A DNA stretch of 64,000 bases, taken from contig JAPWHL010000001.1 in the NCBI GenBank assembly GCA_027214255.1, positions 186,001 to 250,000 on the forward strand. Reading direction: 5' to 3'. Origin of the DNA: Roseovarius aestuarii (lineage in GTDB: Bacteria > Pseudomonadota > Alphaproteobacteria > Rhodobacterales > Rhodobacteraceae). Below the pieces are notes generated by a model. The model did not search any database and was not told where the DNA came from. It worked only from the letters and a program-made list of their open reading frames with translations. Position 1 is the first letter of the stretch. Every line of letters starts with the position of its first letter. The position numbers and the translations under genes are program-made. Shown one piece after another: positions 55,643-64,000 of the stretch.

Positions 55643-57445
55643 CTAAAGCGGGGCTGTGACACGGTGTAGCCATGCGCTGGCCGTGGGGCCGAGCAGGGGT
55701 GAGATTTTACTCCGGCACTCGGCGTGATAGGTGTTTAACCAAGCGGTTTCATCAGGGGTCAGCCTTTGCGTGTCGATCAGGCGACGATCAATAGGCACGA
55801 AATTAAGCGTCTCGAAACACAGTTTTCCGGTCTGATCGCCTTCGGGCAGGGGATCGCCACGCGTCACGACCAGCAGGTTCTCGATACGGATGCCGAAGTG
55901 CCCCTCGCGGTAATAGCCGGGTTCGTTGGAGATGATCATGCCCGGAAGAAAAGGAACATCGCTGACCCTGCTGAGGCGCTGGGGGCCTTCATGGACGCAA
56001 AGATAGGTGCCGACACCGTGGCCAGTGCCATGCGCATAATCCTGATCGGCCAGCCACAATGGATAGCGCGCGATGGCGTCCAGATCACGTCCGGCCAGCC
56101 CCGAAGGCCAGCGCAGGCGCGAGATGGCGATCATTCCTTGCAGGACACGGGTAAAGGCGGCGCGCTCGTCTTGGCCCACAGGACCGACGGGCAGCGTGCG
56201 GGTGATGTCGGTGGTGCCGTCGCGGTATTGCCCGCCGCTGTCGAGAACCAGAAGATCCCCGGCCTGAAGGGTGCGGTTGGAGGCCTCGGAAACACGGTAG
56301 TGAGGTAAGGCACCATGCGGGCCACTGCCGGCAATCGTCTCAAAGCTGATATCCAGCAGTTTGCCAGTGGCGGCACGTTCGCCCTCGAGCCGGGTGATCA
56401 CGTCGATTTCGCTTAGCGTTCCGGGGGCCTGATCATCGAACCACGCAAGGAATTCACACATGACGGCCGCGTCGCGCAGGTGGGCGGTACGGGTGCCTGC
56501 GATTTCGGCCGGGTTTTTGCAGGCTTTGGGCAGGATGCAGGGATCGTCACCCCATATGAAGGGCCGGGCATGGGCATTGAGCTGTTCGCCAAGCTGTGCC
56601 GGCGCGCTGGATTTGTCGACACGCAGCGGGGTGGGCATGGACAGGGTGGCCTCAACGAAACTGTCATAGGGGCGGATGTCAACGTCTGGCCCCAGATGAG
56701 CAATCACCGTGTCGTCCAGCTTCTGCGCGTCGATGAACAAAGTAACCCGTGCATCGGCATGCAGCACCGCAAAGGCCAGCGCGACGGGGTTGCGCGGAAT
56801 ATCTGCGCCACGGATGTTCAGCAGCCAGCAAATGGAATCCGGCAAGGTGATTGCGGCGCCGGTCTGACCGGCCCGCGCCAAGGACTGCGCCAGACGCGCG
56901 CGTTTGGAGGCGTGGGTTTCACCAGCCAGAGTATCGGGTTGGACGGAAACGGCCCCTTGAGGCGCGGGGAACCTGTTGGGCCAGATCTGATCGATCATGT
57001 CATCACGGGCCTGAAAGATGATCCCGTCTGCGGCCAGAGTGCTGCGCAGTTTTTCCAGCTCGCCGGCTGTATGTAGCATGGGGTTGTATCCAACGGTGCC
57101 GCCGGAGGGCAGGGTGGTACGCAGCCAGTCCGCCAGCGACGTTTCGGGCCAGTCTATTGGCGTGAAGTGATCCGTGTCGACCTGAGCGCGCACCTGAACG
57201 CGGTAGCGCCCATCGACGAACACACCTGCCACATCCCGAGTGATCGCGGCAAATCCCGCCGATCCGGTAAAGCCCGTGACCCACGCCAGCCGTTCGTCAT
57301 TGGCCGGTACATATTCGCCCTGATGGGCATCCGCACGGGGAATCAGGTATCCGTCCAGCCCGATGTCCGCCATCGCCTTGCGGATTGCCGCCAGCCGTGG
57401 GGGGCCTTGCTCGGGCGAGGATTTGTCCTGAAACGTTTGAAACAT
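55643..57445 (-). CDS. pepP: X-Pro aminopeptidase (M24B)
   Basis: The 600-residue protein has an N-terminal creatinase-like pair of domains and a C-terminal pita-bread domain. The five dinuclear metal ligands are visible: LVLDSGGQYRDGTTDITRT (two Asp), YAHGTGHGVGTYLCVHEGP (His), MIISNEPGYY (Glu) and FGIRIENL (Glu). It removes N-terminal residues before proline. ATG 57445 (MFQTFQDKSS) is preferred over an ORF start at 57496, inside the cobT stop region. It is 50 bases downstream of cobT. Confidence 0.94.
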   Translation of the reverse strand: MFQTFQDKSSPEQGPPRLAAIRKAMADIGLDGYLIPRADAHQGEYVPANDERLAWVTGFTGSAGFAAITRDVAGVFVDGRYRVQVRAQVDTDHFTPIDWPETSLADWLRTTLPSGGTVGYNPMLHTAGELEKLRSTLAADGIIFQARDDMIDQIWPNRFPAPQGAVSVQPDTLAGETHASKRARLAQSLARAGQTGAAITLPDSICWLLNIRGADIPRNPVALAFAVLHADARVTLFIDAQKLDDTVIAHLGPDVDIRPYDSFVEATLSMPTPLRVDKSSAPAQLGEQLNAHARPFIWGDDPCILPKACKNPAEIAGTRTAHLRDAAVMCEFLAWFDDQAPGTLSEIDVITRLEGERAATGKLLDISFETIAGSGPHGALPHYRVSEASNRTLQAGDLLVLDSGGQYRDGTTDITRTLPVGPVGQDERAAFTRVLQGMIAISRLRWPSGLAGRDLDAIARYPLWLADQDYAHGTGHGVGTYLCVHEGPQRLSRVSDVPFLPGMIISNEPGYYREGHFGIRIENLLVVTRGDPLPEGDQTGKLCFETLNFVPIDRRLIDTQRLTPDETAWLNTYHAECRSKISPLLGPTASAWLHRVTAPL

Positions 57446-57495
57446 AGTCGCGGCCTTTGGTGGAGGGTTGCGTGGCGGATGCGACGGGTTAGGCA

Positions 57496-59370
57496 TTATC
57501 CCGCCCGGCGCATCCCCAGAAAGCGTGCCCGCGCGCGCGGATCACTGTCAAACAATGCGGCCAGTTGTTCGGTCATCGCCCCGGCCAGTTGGTCGACATC
57601 GGTGATGGTGACCGCGCGGTCATAATAACGCGTGACATCATGGCCGATACCAATCGCCAGCAGTTCGACAGCCTTGCGTTTTTCGACCATTCCGATCACG
57701 TCGCGCAGATGTTTTTCCAGATAGTTGGCGGGGTTGACCGACAGGGTGCTGTCATCCACCGGCGCGCCATCACTGATCACCATCAGGATTTTGCGCGCCT
57801 CGCGGCGGGCCAGCATGCGCCGGTGGGCCCATTCCAGCGCCTCGCCGTCGATGTTTTCCTTGAGCAGGCCTTCTTTCATCATCAGGCCAAGGTTCTGGCG
57901 TGTCCGGCGCATCGGAGTGTCAGCGGACTTATAGATAATATGGCGCAGGTCGTTCAGACGGCCGGGCAATTGCGGGCGGCCTTCGCCCAGCCATGCCTCG
58001 CGCGATTGTCCGCCTTTCCACGCACGGGTGGTAAAGCCGAGGATCTCGACCTTGACGTTGCACCGCTCCAATGTGCGGGCCAGAACATCAGCGCAGATTG
58101 CGGCGATACTGATGGGCCGTCCGCGCATCGAGCCGGAATTGTCCAGCAGCAGGGTGACGACCGTGTCGCGAAACTCTGTATCTTTCTCGATCTTGAAGCT
58201 CAGAGGGGTGGTCGGGCTGGCGACGATACGTGCCAGGCGCCCTGCATCCAGAATGCCCTCTTCGCGGTCAAACTCCCAACTGCGCGATTGCTGCGCCTGC
58301 AAGCGACGTTGCAACTTGTTGGCCAGACGGCTGACGGCGCCTTTCAGCGGTTCCAGCTGTTGATCCAGATAGGCGCGCAGGCGCTCCAGCTCGACAGGAT
58401 CAGCCAGTTCCTCGGCGGGAATTTCTTCGTCAAACTGGGATGTATAGACCTGATAGTTGGGGTCAGCGTCCGAGATCGGCTGAGGTGTGGGCGGCTCCAT
58501 CGGGGCATCGCCATCGGGGAGGTCGGCCTCTTCGCCCATGTCTTCGTCGGCCATGTCATCCATGCTGACCTGAGCCTGACTGGCGTCTTGCTGATCCTCT
58601 TGGGATTGTTCGGCCTCGGCCTCGGCATCTTCAGACTGTTCTTCGTCCTGACCGGAGCTATCCGGATCATCCTGATCGTCGTCGCTTTCGGCTTCTTCCT
58701 CGCTGGAGTCATCTTCGGCGTCGGGATCATCACCCAGTTGATCACCATAGCCCAGATCCTCGATGATCTGGCGGGCAAATCGCGCGAATTGCGATTGATC
58801 GCTTAGCGTATCTTGCAAGGTTTCCAGCGTACCACCGGCCTGACCCTCGATAAAGTCGCGCCACAGGTTCATGACGTTTTGTGCACCTGCGGGCATGTCG
58901 CGGCCCGTGGCAAGGTGGCGGATCAAATAGCCCGCAGCGGTGGCCAGCGGGGCCTCGGCCGGGTCGGTGATCTGATCAAAGCCCAGACGCTGGGCGTCGG
59001 CGGCGATCTTGCTGTCGATGTTGCTGGCGGTGCCCGGCATTGTACGCGCGCCCACTGCCTCGCAGCGCGCGGTTTCCATCGCCTCGTAAATGTCGCGCGC
59101 CATATTGCCGGGGGGGGCATAGCGGGCGTGGGTGGCCGCATCGTGATACTTGTGCTTAAGCGCCAGCGCATCGGCGGTGCCACGTGCGTGCAACACCTCT
59201 TCGCGGGTCAGGCGGCGGCTGACCTGCGGCAGGCGCATTGCATCGCCACTGACGCCCGAAGGGTCGACCGTGTAGGTGACCGTCAACTCACGGTCGTCGG
59301 CCATGACCTTGGTCGCCTCGGCCAGCGCCTTCTTGAACGGATCGGCGGGGTTGTCGGATGGTTTTTTCAT
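57496..59370 (-). CDS. cobT: Cobaltochelatase subunit CobT
   Basis: The 624-residue protein has the CobT order: helical N-terminal domain, acidic linker (about residues 214-290, rich in Asp, Glu and Ser), and a C-terminal VWA domain with [23 protein letters not shown]. It inserts cobalt with CobN and CobS in aerobic B12 synthesis; CobN is not in the window. The start is ATG 59370 ([10 protein letters not shown]); it overlaps a short 18-codon frame by ATGA. Confidence 0.95.
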   Translation of the reverse strand: MKKPSDNPADPFKKALAEATKVMADDRELTVTYTVDPSGVSGDAMRLPQVSRRLTREEVLHARGTADALALKHKYHDAATHARYAPPGNMARDIYEAMETARCEAVGARTMPGTASNIDSKIAADAQRLGFDQITDPAEAPLATAAGYLIRHLATGRDMPAGAQNVMNLWRDFIEGQAGGTLETLQDTLSDQSQFARFARQIIEDLGYGDQLGDDPDAEDDSSEEEAESDDDQDDPDSSGQDEEQSEDAEAEAEQSQEDQQDASQAQVSMDDMADEDMGEEADLPDGDAPMEPPTPQPISDADPNYQVYTSQFDEEIPAEELADPVELERLRAYLDQQLEPLKGAVSRLANKLQRRLQAQQSRSWEFDREEGILDAGRLARIVASPTTPLSFKIEKDTEFRDTVVTLLLDNSGSMRGRPISIAAICADVLARTLERCNVKVEILGFTTRAWKGGQSREAWLGEGRPQLPGRLNDLRHIIYKSADTPMRRTRQNLGLMMKEGLLKENIDGEALEWAHRRMLARREARKILMVISDGAPVDDSTLSVNPANYLEKHLRDVIGMVEKRKAVELLAIGIGHDVTRYYDRAVTITDVDQLAGAMTEQLAALFDSDPRARARFLGMRRAG

Positions 59371-59423
59371 ACGACTATGCCTCTTGCGAATACAAAGAGG
59401 GCCAAGATTGCTGTTTCCATCAT
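59367..59423 (-). CDS. 18-codon hydrophobic frame coupled to cobT
   Basis: It reads [18 protein letters not shown], starts nine or so bases after a strong GGAGGGG site, and its TGA overlaps the cobT ATG (ATGA). It could be a leader peptide or a small membrane peptide. cobT also has its own weaker AGAGG site. Confidence 0.4.
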   Translation of the reverse strand: MMETAILALFVFARGIVV

Positions 59424-59550
59424 AATGCCCCTCCAATGCTTGTTTGGCTGTCTGAAAACTCTGACGGCGTTGTGCGTTTCCAACCCAGATTGTCAAACAG
59501 CCACAAGCAGTCAAAAACGACCCAAACAGTGGCTATAAGAAGCAGGGCGG

Positions 59551-60537
59551 TCACCCCAAGCTCAGACTCGCCGCGCTTTCGGGCAGTTCTTCGTCAAAGC
59601 AGCGCTGATAGAATTCTGCCACGGTTTGACGCTCCAACTCGTCGCATTTATTCAGGAAGGTCAGGCGGAACGCATAGCCGACATCGCGGAAGATGGTCGC
59701 GTTTTGCGCCCATGCGATCACGGTGCGCGGGCTCATCACGGTGGACAACTCGCCATTCATAAAGGCAGTGCGCGACAGGTCGGCGACGGTCACCATCTGG
59801 GAAATCGTCTTGCGGCCTTTTTCGGTGTTATAAGTCGGGTTCTTGGCGATCACGATGTTGGTTTCCGCGTCGTGTGACAGATAGTTCAGCGTTGCCACCA
59901 ACGACCAACGGTCCATCTGACCTTGGTTGATCTGCTGCGTCCCGTGATAGAGACCCGTGGTGTCACCAAGGCCAACTGTGTTGGCCGTCGCGAACAGACG
60001 GAAATAGGGGTTCGGTGTGATCACCTCGTTCTGATCCAGAAGCGTCAGCTTGCCGTCGGCCTCCAGAACCCGCTGAATGACGAACATTACGTCAGGGCGG
60101 CCCGCGTCATATTCATCAAACACGATGGCGGTGGGATTTCGCAGGGCCCAAGGCAGAATGCCTTCGTGGAATTCGGTGACCTGCACGCCGTCGCGCAGTT
60201 TGATCGCATCCTTGCCGATCAGGTCGATCCGGCTGATATGGCTGTCCAGATTGACGCGAACGCAAGGCCAGTTCAGCCGCGCGGCGATCTGTTCGATATG
60301 GGTCGATTTGCCCGTGCCGTGATAGCCTTGGACCATTACGCGGCGGTTATGTGCAAACCCTGCCAGAACTGCCAGCGTGGTGTCCGGGTCAAACTTATAG
60401 GTCGGATCCAGTTCCGGCACCCGATCGCTGCGCTCGGCAAACCCTTTGACGGGCATCTGTGTGTCGATACCAAAGACGTCGCGAACGGAAATGTCTTCGG
60501 TCGGTTTGGCGTTGATGTCGATGCTACCGTCAGCCAT
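59551..60537 (-). CDS. cobS: Cobaltochelatase subunit CobS
   Basis: The 328-residue AAA+ protein has Walker [21 protein letters not shown], Walker B-like [15 protein letters not shown] and sensor [13 protein letters not shown]. It powers aerobic cobalt insertion into hydrogenobyrinic acid a,c-diamide with CobT and CobN. It is transcribed from a promoter in 60538-60719, divergent from the ECF sigma gene. A 180-base gap separates it from cobT. Confidence 0.96.
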   Translation of the reverse strand: MADGSIDINAKPTEDISVRDVFGIDTQMPVKGFAERSDRVPELDPTYKFDPDTTLAVLAGFAHNRRVMVQGYHGTGKSTHIEQIAARLNWPCVRVNLDSHISRIDLIGKDAIKLRDGVQVTEFHEGILPWALRNPTAIVFDEYDAGRPDVMFVIQRVLEADGKLTLLDQNEVITPNPYFRLFATANTVGLGDTTGLYHGTQQINQGQMDRWSLVATLNYLSHDAETNIVIAKNPTYNTEKGRKTISQMVTVADLSRTAFMNGELSTVMSPRTVIAWAQNATIFRDVGYAFRLTFLNKCDELERQTVAEFYQRCFDEELPESAASLSLG

Positions 60538-60719
60538 GCGGGGGATCCTTCAATCGGGTCATCTAAGTTTTCGCAACTTGGTGCAACATATTGCAGAGAA
60601 GGGCAAGGTAAAGGGAAAGAAATGCTGGTCACATGTCTGCGCCGTGCTAACTAAGCCAACGGATCGTTAAATTAGCCGGTGTCGCCCGATGGAAACCCGG
60701 CCCAATAAAAGGCATTCCC

Positions 60720-61274
60720 GTGACGCAAGCCGAGATTGACAGCTTGATCGCCCGCATCGCCACCGGCGAACGACAGGCGTTTACCGCGCTTTATGATCGT
60801 ACATCGGCGAAACTATTTGGCATCTGCTTGCGTGTCTTGAATGACCGGGGCGAAGCAGAAGACGTTTTGCAAGAGGTGTTCGTCAAGGTCTGGCATAATG
60901 CGAAACGGTATCGCGCGGGAGGGTTCAGCCCGATGACATGGCTGATCACCATCGCGCGCAATGCCGCGATTGATCGGTTGCGCAAACGGCGCAGCAAAAA
61001 AGAGGACGGCGGGCAGGACGGGCTTGACGCGGTGGAACGTTTGGCCGATCCAGCCCCCGGACCAGAGGCACTGGTCGTGGCCAGTGACGAGCGTGCCCAA
61101 CTGGCCTTGTGTCTTGATACGCTGGAGCCGGCCCGCGCCGAAGCGGTTCAGCGCGCCTATCTTGAGGGCGAAACCTATGACGAATTGGCTCGGCGCTTTG
61201 CCGTGCCATTGAATACAATGCGAACCTGGCTGCGTCGCAGCCTTCTGAAACTAAAGGAATGCCTGAGCCAATGA
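60720..61274 (+). CDS. ECF-type RNA polymerase sigma factor
   Basis: The 184-residue sigma factor has region 2 (FTALYDRTSAKLFGICLRVL, with GEAEDVLQEVFVKVWHNA) and region 4 (ALCLDTLEPARAEAVQRAYL, YDELARRFAVPLNTMRTWLR). It belongs to the SigK/ECF19-like group, typically paired with an RskA-type anti-sigma. The GTG start at 60720 is used. It overlaps the anti-sigma by four bases, so its activity is probably held by that protein until envelope stress releases it. Confidence 0.93.
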   Translation: MTQAEIDSLIARIATGERQAFTALYDRTSAKLFGICLRVLNDRGEAEDVLQEVFVKVWHNAKRYRAGGFSPMTWLITIARNAAIDRLRKRRSKKEDGGQDGLDAVERLADPAPGPEALVVASDERAQLALCLDTLEPARAEAVQRAYLEGETYDELARRFAVPLNTMRTWLRRSLLKLKECLSQ

Positions 61275-61954
61275 GCGCCGCAGCATCAGATCGTGACGAA
61301 GACAGGGCCCTGGCCGGCGAATACGCGCTGGGCTTGTTGGAGCCTGATGCCGCCGCCGCGTTCGAGGCGCGTTTGCTAACCGATCCCGATCTGCGCGCGA
61401 TGCATGCCGAGTGGGCGCAGGATTTCGCCAGCCTCACTGATGATTTCCCCGAAGTAACGCCACCTGCGCGCATCAAAGCTGCGGTGCATGACCTGCTGTT
61501 CCCAACGCCGCCGCGTCGCAACGCGTTGATGGGCTGGGTGCTGGGCGGGCTGATGGCCGCTGGGCTTGCTGTGTTTCTGCTGATGAATTCCGGCCTCCTG
61601 GGGCCAAGCGGGCCGGGGGCACCGACCCTGACCGCGATGATCACGGCCGAGGATGGCGCGATGGTGGTGGCCGCAGCCTTTGACGATACGGATGGCACAC
61701 TGAACCTTGAGCGCACGGCAGGTGCCGCAGTGCCGGGCCGGTCGTTGGAGCTTTGGTTGATTGCAGGGGACAATGCGCCGGTGTCGCTGGGCGTGCTGAC
61801 GGATGGGGTGCACACTTCGGTGACTGTTCCGGATGCCTTGCGCGGGCAAATGGCGGGCGGCACATTGGCAATTACCGACGAACCGCTGGGCGGATCGCCG
61901 ACAGGCGGGCCGACAGGTGCCGTGATGGCGACAGGTGTTGTCACCCCGGTGTGA
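61271..61954 (+). CDS. RskA-like membrane anti-sigma factor
   Basis: The 227-residue protein has an N-terminal sigma-binding domain (ALAGEYALGLLEPDAAAAFE, about 15-34), one membrane helix (about residues 86-106) and a periplasmic RskA C-terminal domain (about 115-227; PGRSLELWLIAGDNAPVSLG, LAITDEPLGGSPTGG). Regulated intramembrane proteolysis of RskA releases the sigma factor. ATG 61271 overlaps the sigma stop (ATGA). The partnership is firm; the trigger is inferred. Confidence 0.9.
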   Translation: MSAAASDRDEDRALAGEYALGLLEPDAAAAFEARLLTDPDLRAMHAEWAQDFASLTDDFPEVTPPARIKAAVHDLLFPTPPRRNALMGWVLGGLMAAGLAVFLLMNSGLLGPSGPGAPTLTAMITAEDGAMVVAAAFDDTDGTLNLERTAGAAVPGRSLELWLIAGDNAPVSLGVLTDGVHTSVTVPDALRGQMAGGTLAITDEPLGGSPTGGPTGAVMATGVVTPV

Positions 61955-62056
61955 TTTTTGCGCGCCGAAGGGCGTGAGTTAACCGTCTGTAAATGCGCTG
62001 TAATTCTGGGTTTTTCGATTGATTTCGAAGATTTTTCAAAATAATTCACCCTGATC

Positions 62057-62082
62057 TGAAACTTTTTTGACCGCTCATTCGT
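62057..62082 (+). promoter_or_regulatory. Possible ECF-dependent promoter of the fasciclin gene
   Basis: TGAAAC (62057-62062) and CGT (62080-62082) are 17 bases apart, like the AAC/CGT cores of many ECF promoters, about 50 bases upstream of the fasciclin ATG. The match is suggestive only. Confidence 0.4.
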
Positions 62083-62133
62083 GTCTCCCCATGTCTACGG
62101 GCCAAAACGGCCCGATCAATCGGAGGAAGACAC

Positions 62134-62700
62134 ATGACTTTCAAGACCCTTATCGCCGCCACAGCCCTGAGCGCCCTTGCCACAACAGGCTTTGCTGAAA
62201 GCCAATCGAAAACCGGCAACCCGATGGTTGGTGGTGCGGAAATGTTCGCGGATAAGAACATCATCGAGAATGCGCTCAACAGTGCCGATCACACCACATT
62301 GGTCGCCGCCGTCAAGGCCGCCGGCCTGGTTGAAACCCTGCAAGGCAAAGGCCCGTTTACGGTATTCGCCCCCACCAATGACGCGTTCGCCAAACTCAAG
62401 CCCGGCACTGTCGAGGCTCTGCTGGAACCTGCCGCCAAGGACCAACTGACCCAGATCCTGACCTGCCACGTGGTTGGGGCGGATGCGATGGCCATGGCGA
62501 TCAAAGGTATGATCGACGACGATGGCGGCAGCCATGTCGTGCCCACATTGGGCGGGTGCAAACTGGACGCCACCTATGACGGCGACAAGATCATGTTGAC
62601 CGATGAGCAGGGCCGCGTGATCAACGTAACCATCGCCGATGTCGAGCAATCAAACGGCGTGATTCACGTGGTTGATCGGGTCATCCTGCCCGCGTCGTAA
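62134..62700 (+). CDS. Exported fasciclin-domain protein
   Basis: The 188-residue product starts with a signal peptide MTFKTLIAATALSALATTGFA, cleaved before ES. The mature protein is one fasciclin (FAS1) domain with the H1 motif GPFTVFAPTNDAFAKLKPGT and H2 region VIHVVDRVILPAS. FAS1 domains mediate adhesion or envelope contacts. In mycobacteria SigK and RskA control the fasciclin proteins MPT70 and MPT83, a parallel to the order here. GGAGGAAG precedes the ATG. Confidence 0.94.
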   Translation: MTFKTLIAATALSALATTGFAESQSKTGNPMVGGAEMFADKNIIENALNSADHTTLVAAVKAAGLVETLQGKGPFTVFAPTNDAFAKLKPGTVEALLEPAAKDQLTQILTCHVVGADAMAMAIKGMIDDDGGSHVVPTLGGCKLDATYDGDKIMLTDEQGRVINVTIADVEQSNGVIHVVDRVILPAS

Positions 62701-62751
62701 GCGGACAAACCCTCTCAAGGTAAGGCCCAGTGTTTCAGGGCCTCACCGAAA

Positions 62752-62787
62752 GTTGCGGGCGCCGTGCTTGCCGTGAGCGCCCGCAAC
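62752..62787 (+). terminator. Hairpin downstream of the fasciclin gene
   Basis: GTTGCGGGCGC (62752-62762) pairs with GCGCCCGCAAC (62777-62787). A second stem AGGCCC/GGGCCT lies at 62723-62743. No T run follows, so it may be a pause or partial terminator before msrB. Confidence 0.5.
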
Positions 62788-62851
62788 CCTCAAGTTATAC
62801 CCCAGACGGATAATCCGGGGCGCCTACACCCCACCACAACAGGAGTATGCC

Positions 62852-63322
62852 ATGCAACGCCGTATTTTTATGGGCGCCGCTCTGGGCGCTATCGCTTTGG
62901 GGCTGACCAGCCGCCGCAGTTCCGCCGCCGCCCCGTTTGAGGTGACGCGCACCGAGGCCGAGTGGCGCGCGATGTTGACCGATGCCCAATACACAGTCAT
63001 GCGCGAAGAGGGTACCGAGCGCGCGGGCAGCTCGCCACTGGACAAGAATTACGCCGATGGCATCTATCATTGCCGGGGCTGCGATCTGCCACTGTACAGC
63101 TCAAAAACCAAATTCGACAGCGGTACAGGCTGGCCCAGCTTTACGGCACCGCTGGAAAACGCGATTGGCACCAAGGAAGATCGCAAGTTTTTCATGCTGC
63201 GCACGGAATGTCATTGCCGTCGCTGCGGCAGCCATTTGGGCCATATTTTTGACGATGGACCGGCCCCCACGGGCAAGCGCCATTGCCTGAACGGCGTCAG
63301 CCTAGTTTTCAAACCCGCTTGA
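62852..63322 (+). CDS. msrB: Exported peptide-methionine (R)-S-oxide reductase MsrB
   Basis: The 156-residue protein starts MQRRIFMGAALGAIALGLTS with an Arg-Arg that fits a Tat signal. The mature MsrB domain has two CxxC zinc pairs (HCRGCDLPLYSS and CHCRRCGSHLGH) and the catalytic Cys in RHCLNGVSLVF. It repairs methionine-R-sulfoxides in periplasmic proteins. It lies 151 bases after the fasciclin gene and may be part of the same stress response. Confidence 0.93.
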   Translation: MQRRIFMGAALGAIALGLTSRRSSAAAPFEVTRTEAEWRAMLTDAQYTVMREEGTERAGSSPLDKNYADGIYHCRGCDLPLYSSKTKFDSGTGWPSFTAPLENAIGTKEDRKFFMLRTECHCRRCGSHLGHIFDDGPAPTGKRHCLNGVSLVFKPA

Positions 63323-63360
63323 GTGGACAAACGGGCGCGGCCCAATTCGGTACCGCGCCC

Positions 63361-63390
63361 GCTCTTTTTCTTGGTCTAAGTACCCGCGCC
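63361..63390 (-). repeat. Dispersed intergenic element, class A copy (reverse)
   Basis: On the minus strand it reads GGCGCGGGTACTTAGACCAA then GAAAAAGAGC. It lies between two convergent genes. Confidence 0.55.
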
Positions 63391-63428
63391 GCAGGCATGG
63401 AAAATTCGCAGAATTTTCTATCAAGTAT

Positions 63429-64000
63429 TCATTTGAAATTACGGCTTTGCTTGATCTGATCCCACGCCCAGACAACTTGCTGCAATTGCTCTTCCTGACT
63501 GCGGTCACCACCGTTGATATCCGGGTGCAGCACCTTGATCAGAGCCTTATAGCTTTTGCGAATTTCGGCCTTTGTCAGCGTATCCTCGACCTCAAGGATT
63601 TCGACCGCGCGTCGCTCGGTGGGGGGCAGGCGGCGTCCACCCGCACGCGCCTTGCCGGGGTTACGCGTGGCGTTGCCGCCCAGCACCTGATGCGGGTCTT
63701 CAATGCCCAAGCGGGCCCATGCGCGGGCTTCTGGGTCGACAAAGCTTTTGGTTTCCCGCTCCCACACTTTGTCTTTCGAATTCTGTGCGTTGATTTCTGC
63801 CTCGGTGGCGCTGTCGAAGAAATTCCACTTCAGGTTGTATTCTCGCACATGCTGCTGACAGAACCAGAAGAACTCGTCCAAGACATCAGGTGCCTTGGGT
63901 GCGCGGTACTTACCGGGCTCTTCGCAGCCCTCATGCTCGCACACGCGAACCGAGGTTTCGGACGCGCCGGACATGCCGCGACGTCCGCGCGGGTTCTTTT
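63429..64000 (-). CDS. J-domain protein, N-terminus beyond the right edge
   Basis: The frame is open to base 64000: it reads KNPRGRRG immediately before MSGASETSVRVCEHEGCEEP, so the MSGA Met is probably internal. A CxxxxC...CQQH cysteine cluster (VCEHEGCEEPGKYRAP, FFWFCQQHVREYNLKW) precedes a C-terminal J domain with HPDINGG (ILEVEDTLTKAEIRKSYKAL). It is a DnaK co-chaperone of a type common in Rhodobacterales, often near cobS. Only the last 190 residues are visible. Confidence 0.9.
   Translation of the reverse strand, partial: KNPRGRRGMSGASETSVRVCEHEGCEEPGKYRAPKAPDVLDEFFWFCQQHVREYNLKWNFFDSATEAEINAQNSKDKVWERETKSFVDPEARAWARLGIEDPHQVLGGNATRNPGKARAGGRRLPPTERRAVEILEVEDTLTKAEIRKSYKALIKVLHPDINGGDRSQEEQLQQVVWAWDQIKQSRNFK

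Overview
The window is chromosomal DNA of an alphaproteobacterium, most likely a marine Rhodobacterales (Roseobacter-group) bacterium. The evidence is moderately high GC, dense and often overlapping genes, and typical members of that order: an HdaA-like DnaA regulator beside ppk and ppx, an aerobic cobaltochelatase cobS/cobT pair, short prolyl-tRNA synthetase, a single LolC/E-type permease with LolD, DUF1127 and DUF2937 proteins, and a GTG- and TTG-tolerant start usage. I see no insertion sequence, integrase, prophage, CRISPR array, tRNA or complete rRNA gene. Both ends cut through genes.

Layout. 1-2428 (minus): an envelope or stress cassette of a 27-residue membrane peptide, an XpaC-like protein, a TelA-like protein and a DUF2927 lipoprotein. 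2734-8752: RNA and translation genes (pseudouridine synthase, tadA, gatC, gatA, rpmG) with a calcium-motif lipoprotein, an AmpD-like amidase and the RNase P RNA. 9072-16477: BAX-inhibitor-like protein, DUF1127/LysR pair, oxidoreductase, XRE regulator, hisN-like phosphatase, mgtE, 5-formyl-THF cyclo-ligase and OsmC protein. 16724-27789: YmdB phosphodiesterase, DMT exporter, two convergent SLC13-type carriers, YebC, HNH nuclease and a run of small enzymes and stress proteins. 27836-33526 (minus): perM-hdaA-ppk-ppx, which links replication control with polyphosphate metabolism. 33682-37584: proS, DUF2937, lolC and lolD.

39240-41531 holds a 763-residue beta-helix protein with no signal peptide. 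It resembles phage-type spikes and may be a gene-transfer-agent head-spike protein. 42659-51077 (minus) is a large nitrogen-scavenging block: a polar amino-acid-type ABC importer, two glutamine-synthetase-like ligases, a class I amidotransferase and a FAD amine oxidase. This is a gamma-glutamyl-amine (Puu-like) route. 51262-52214 holds two tandem TerB-like genes, and 53300-60537 holds a ClC channel, DUF427, an X-Pro aminopeptidase and cobT/cobS. 60720-63322 is a compact ECF sigma factor, membrane anti-sigma, fasciclin protein and Tat-exported MsrB set, probably an envelope oxidative-stress regulon.

The most notable items outside the standard genes are: (i) a dispersed intergenic element (at least seven copies, two sequence classes, core GGTATTT followed by an A/G-rich AAGAAAAAG or AAAGATGAAAG end), often at convergent gene ends and sometimes with GGGGGC/GCCCCC hairpins; (ii) three very short, translationally coupled reading frames (27, 37 and 18 codons), one of which may really be a frameshifted permease N-terminus; (iii) a permease whose recognisable N-terminus continues upstream of its first ATG. 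All functional calls come from reading the sequence and from family knowledge; no database search was run.
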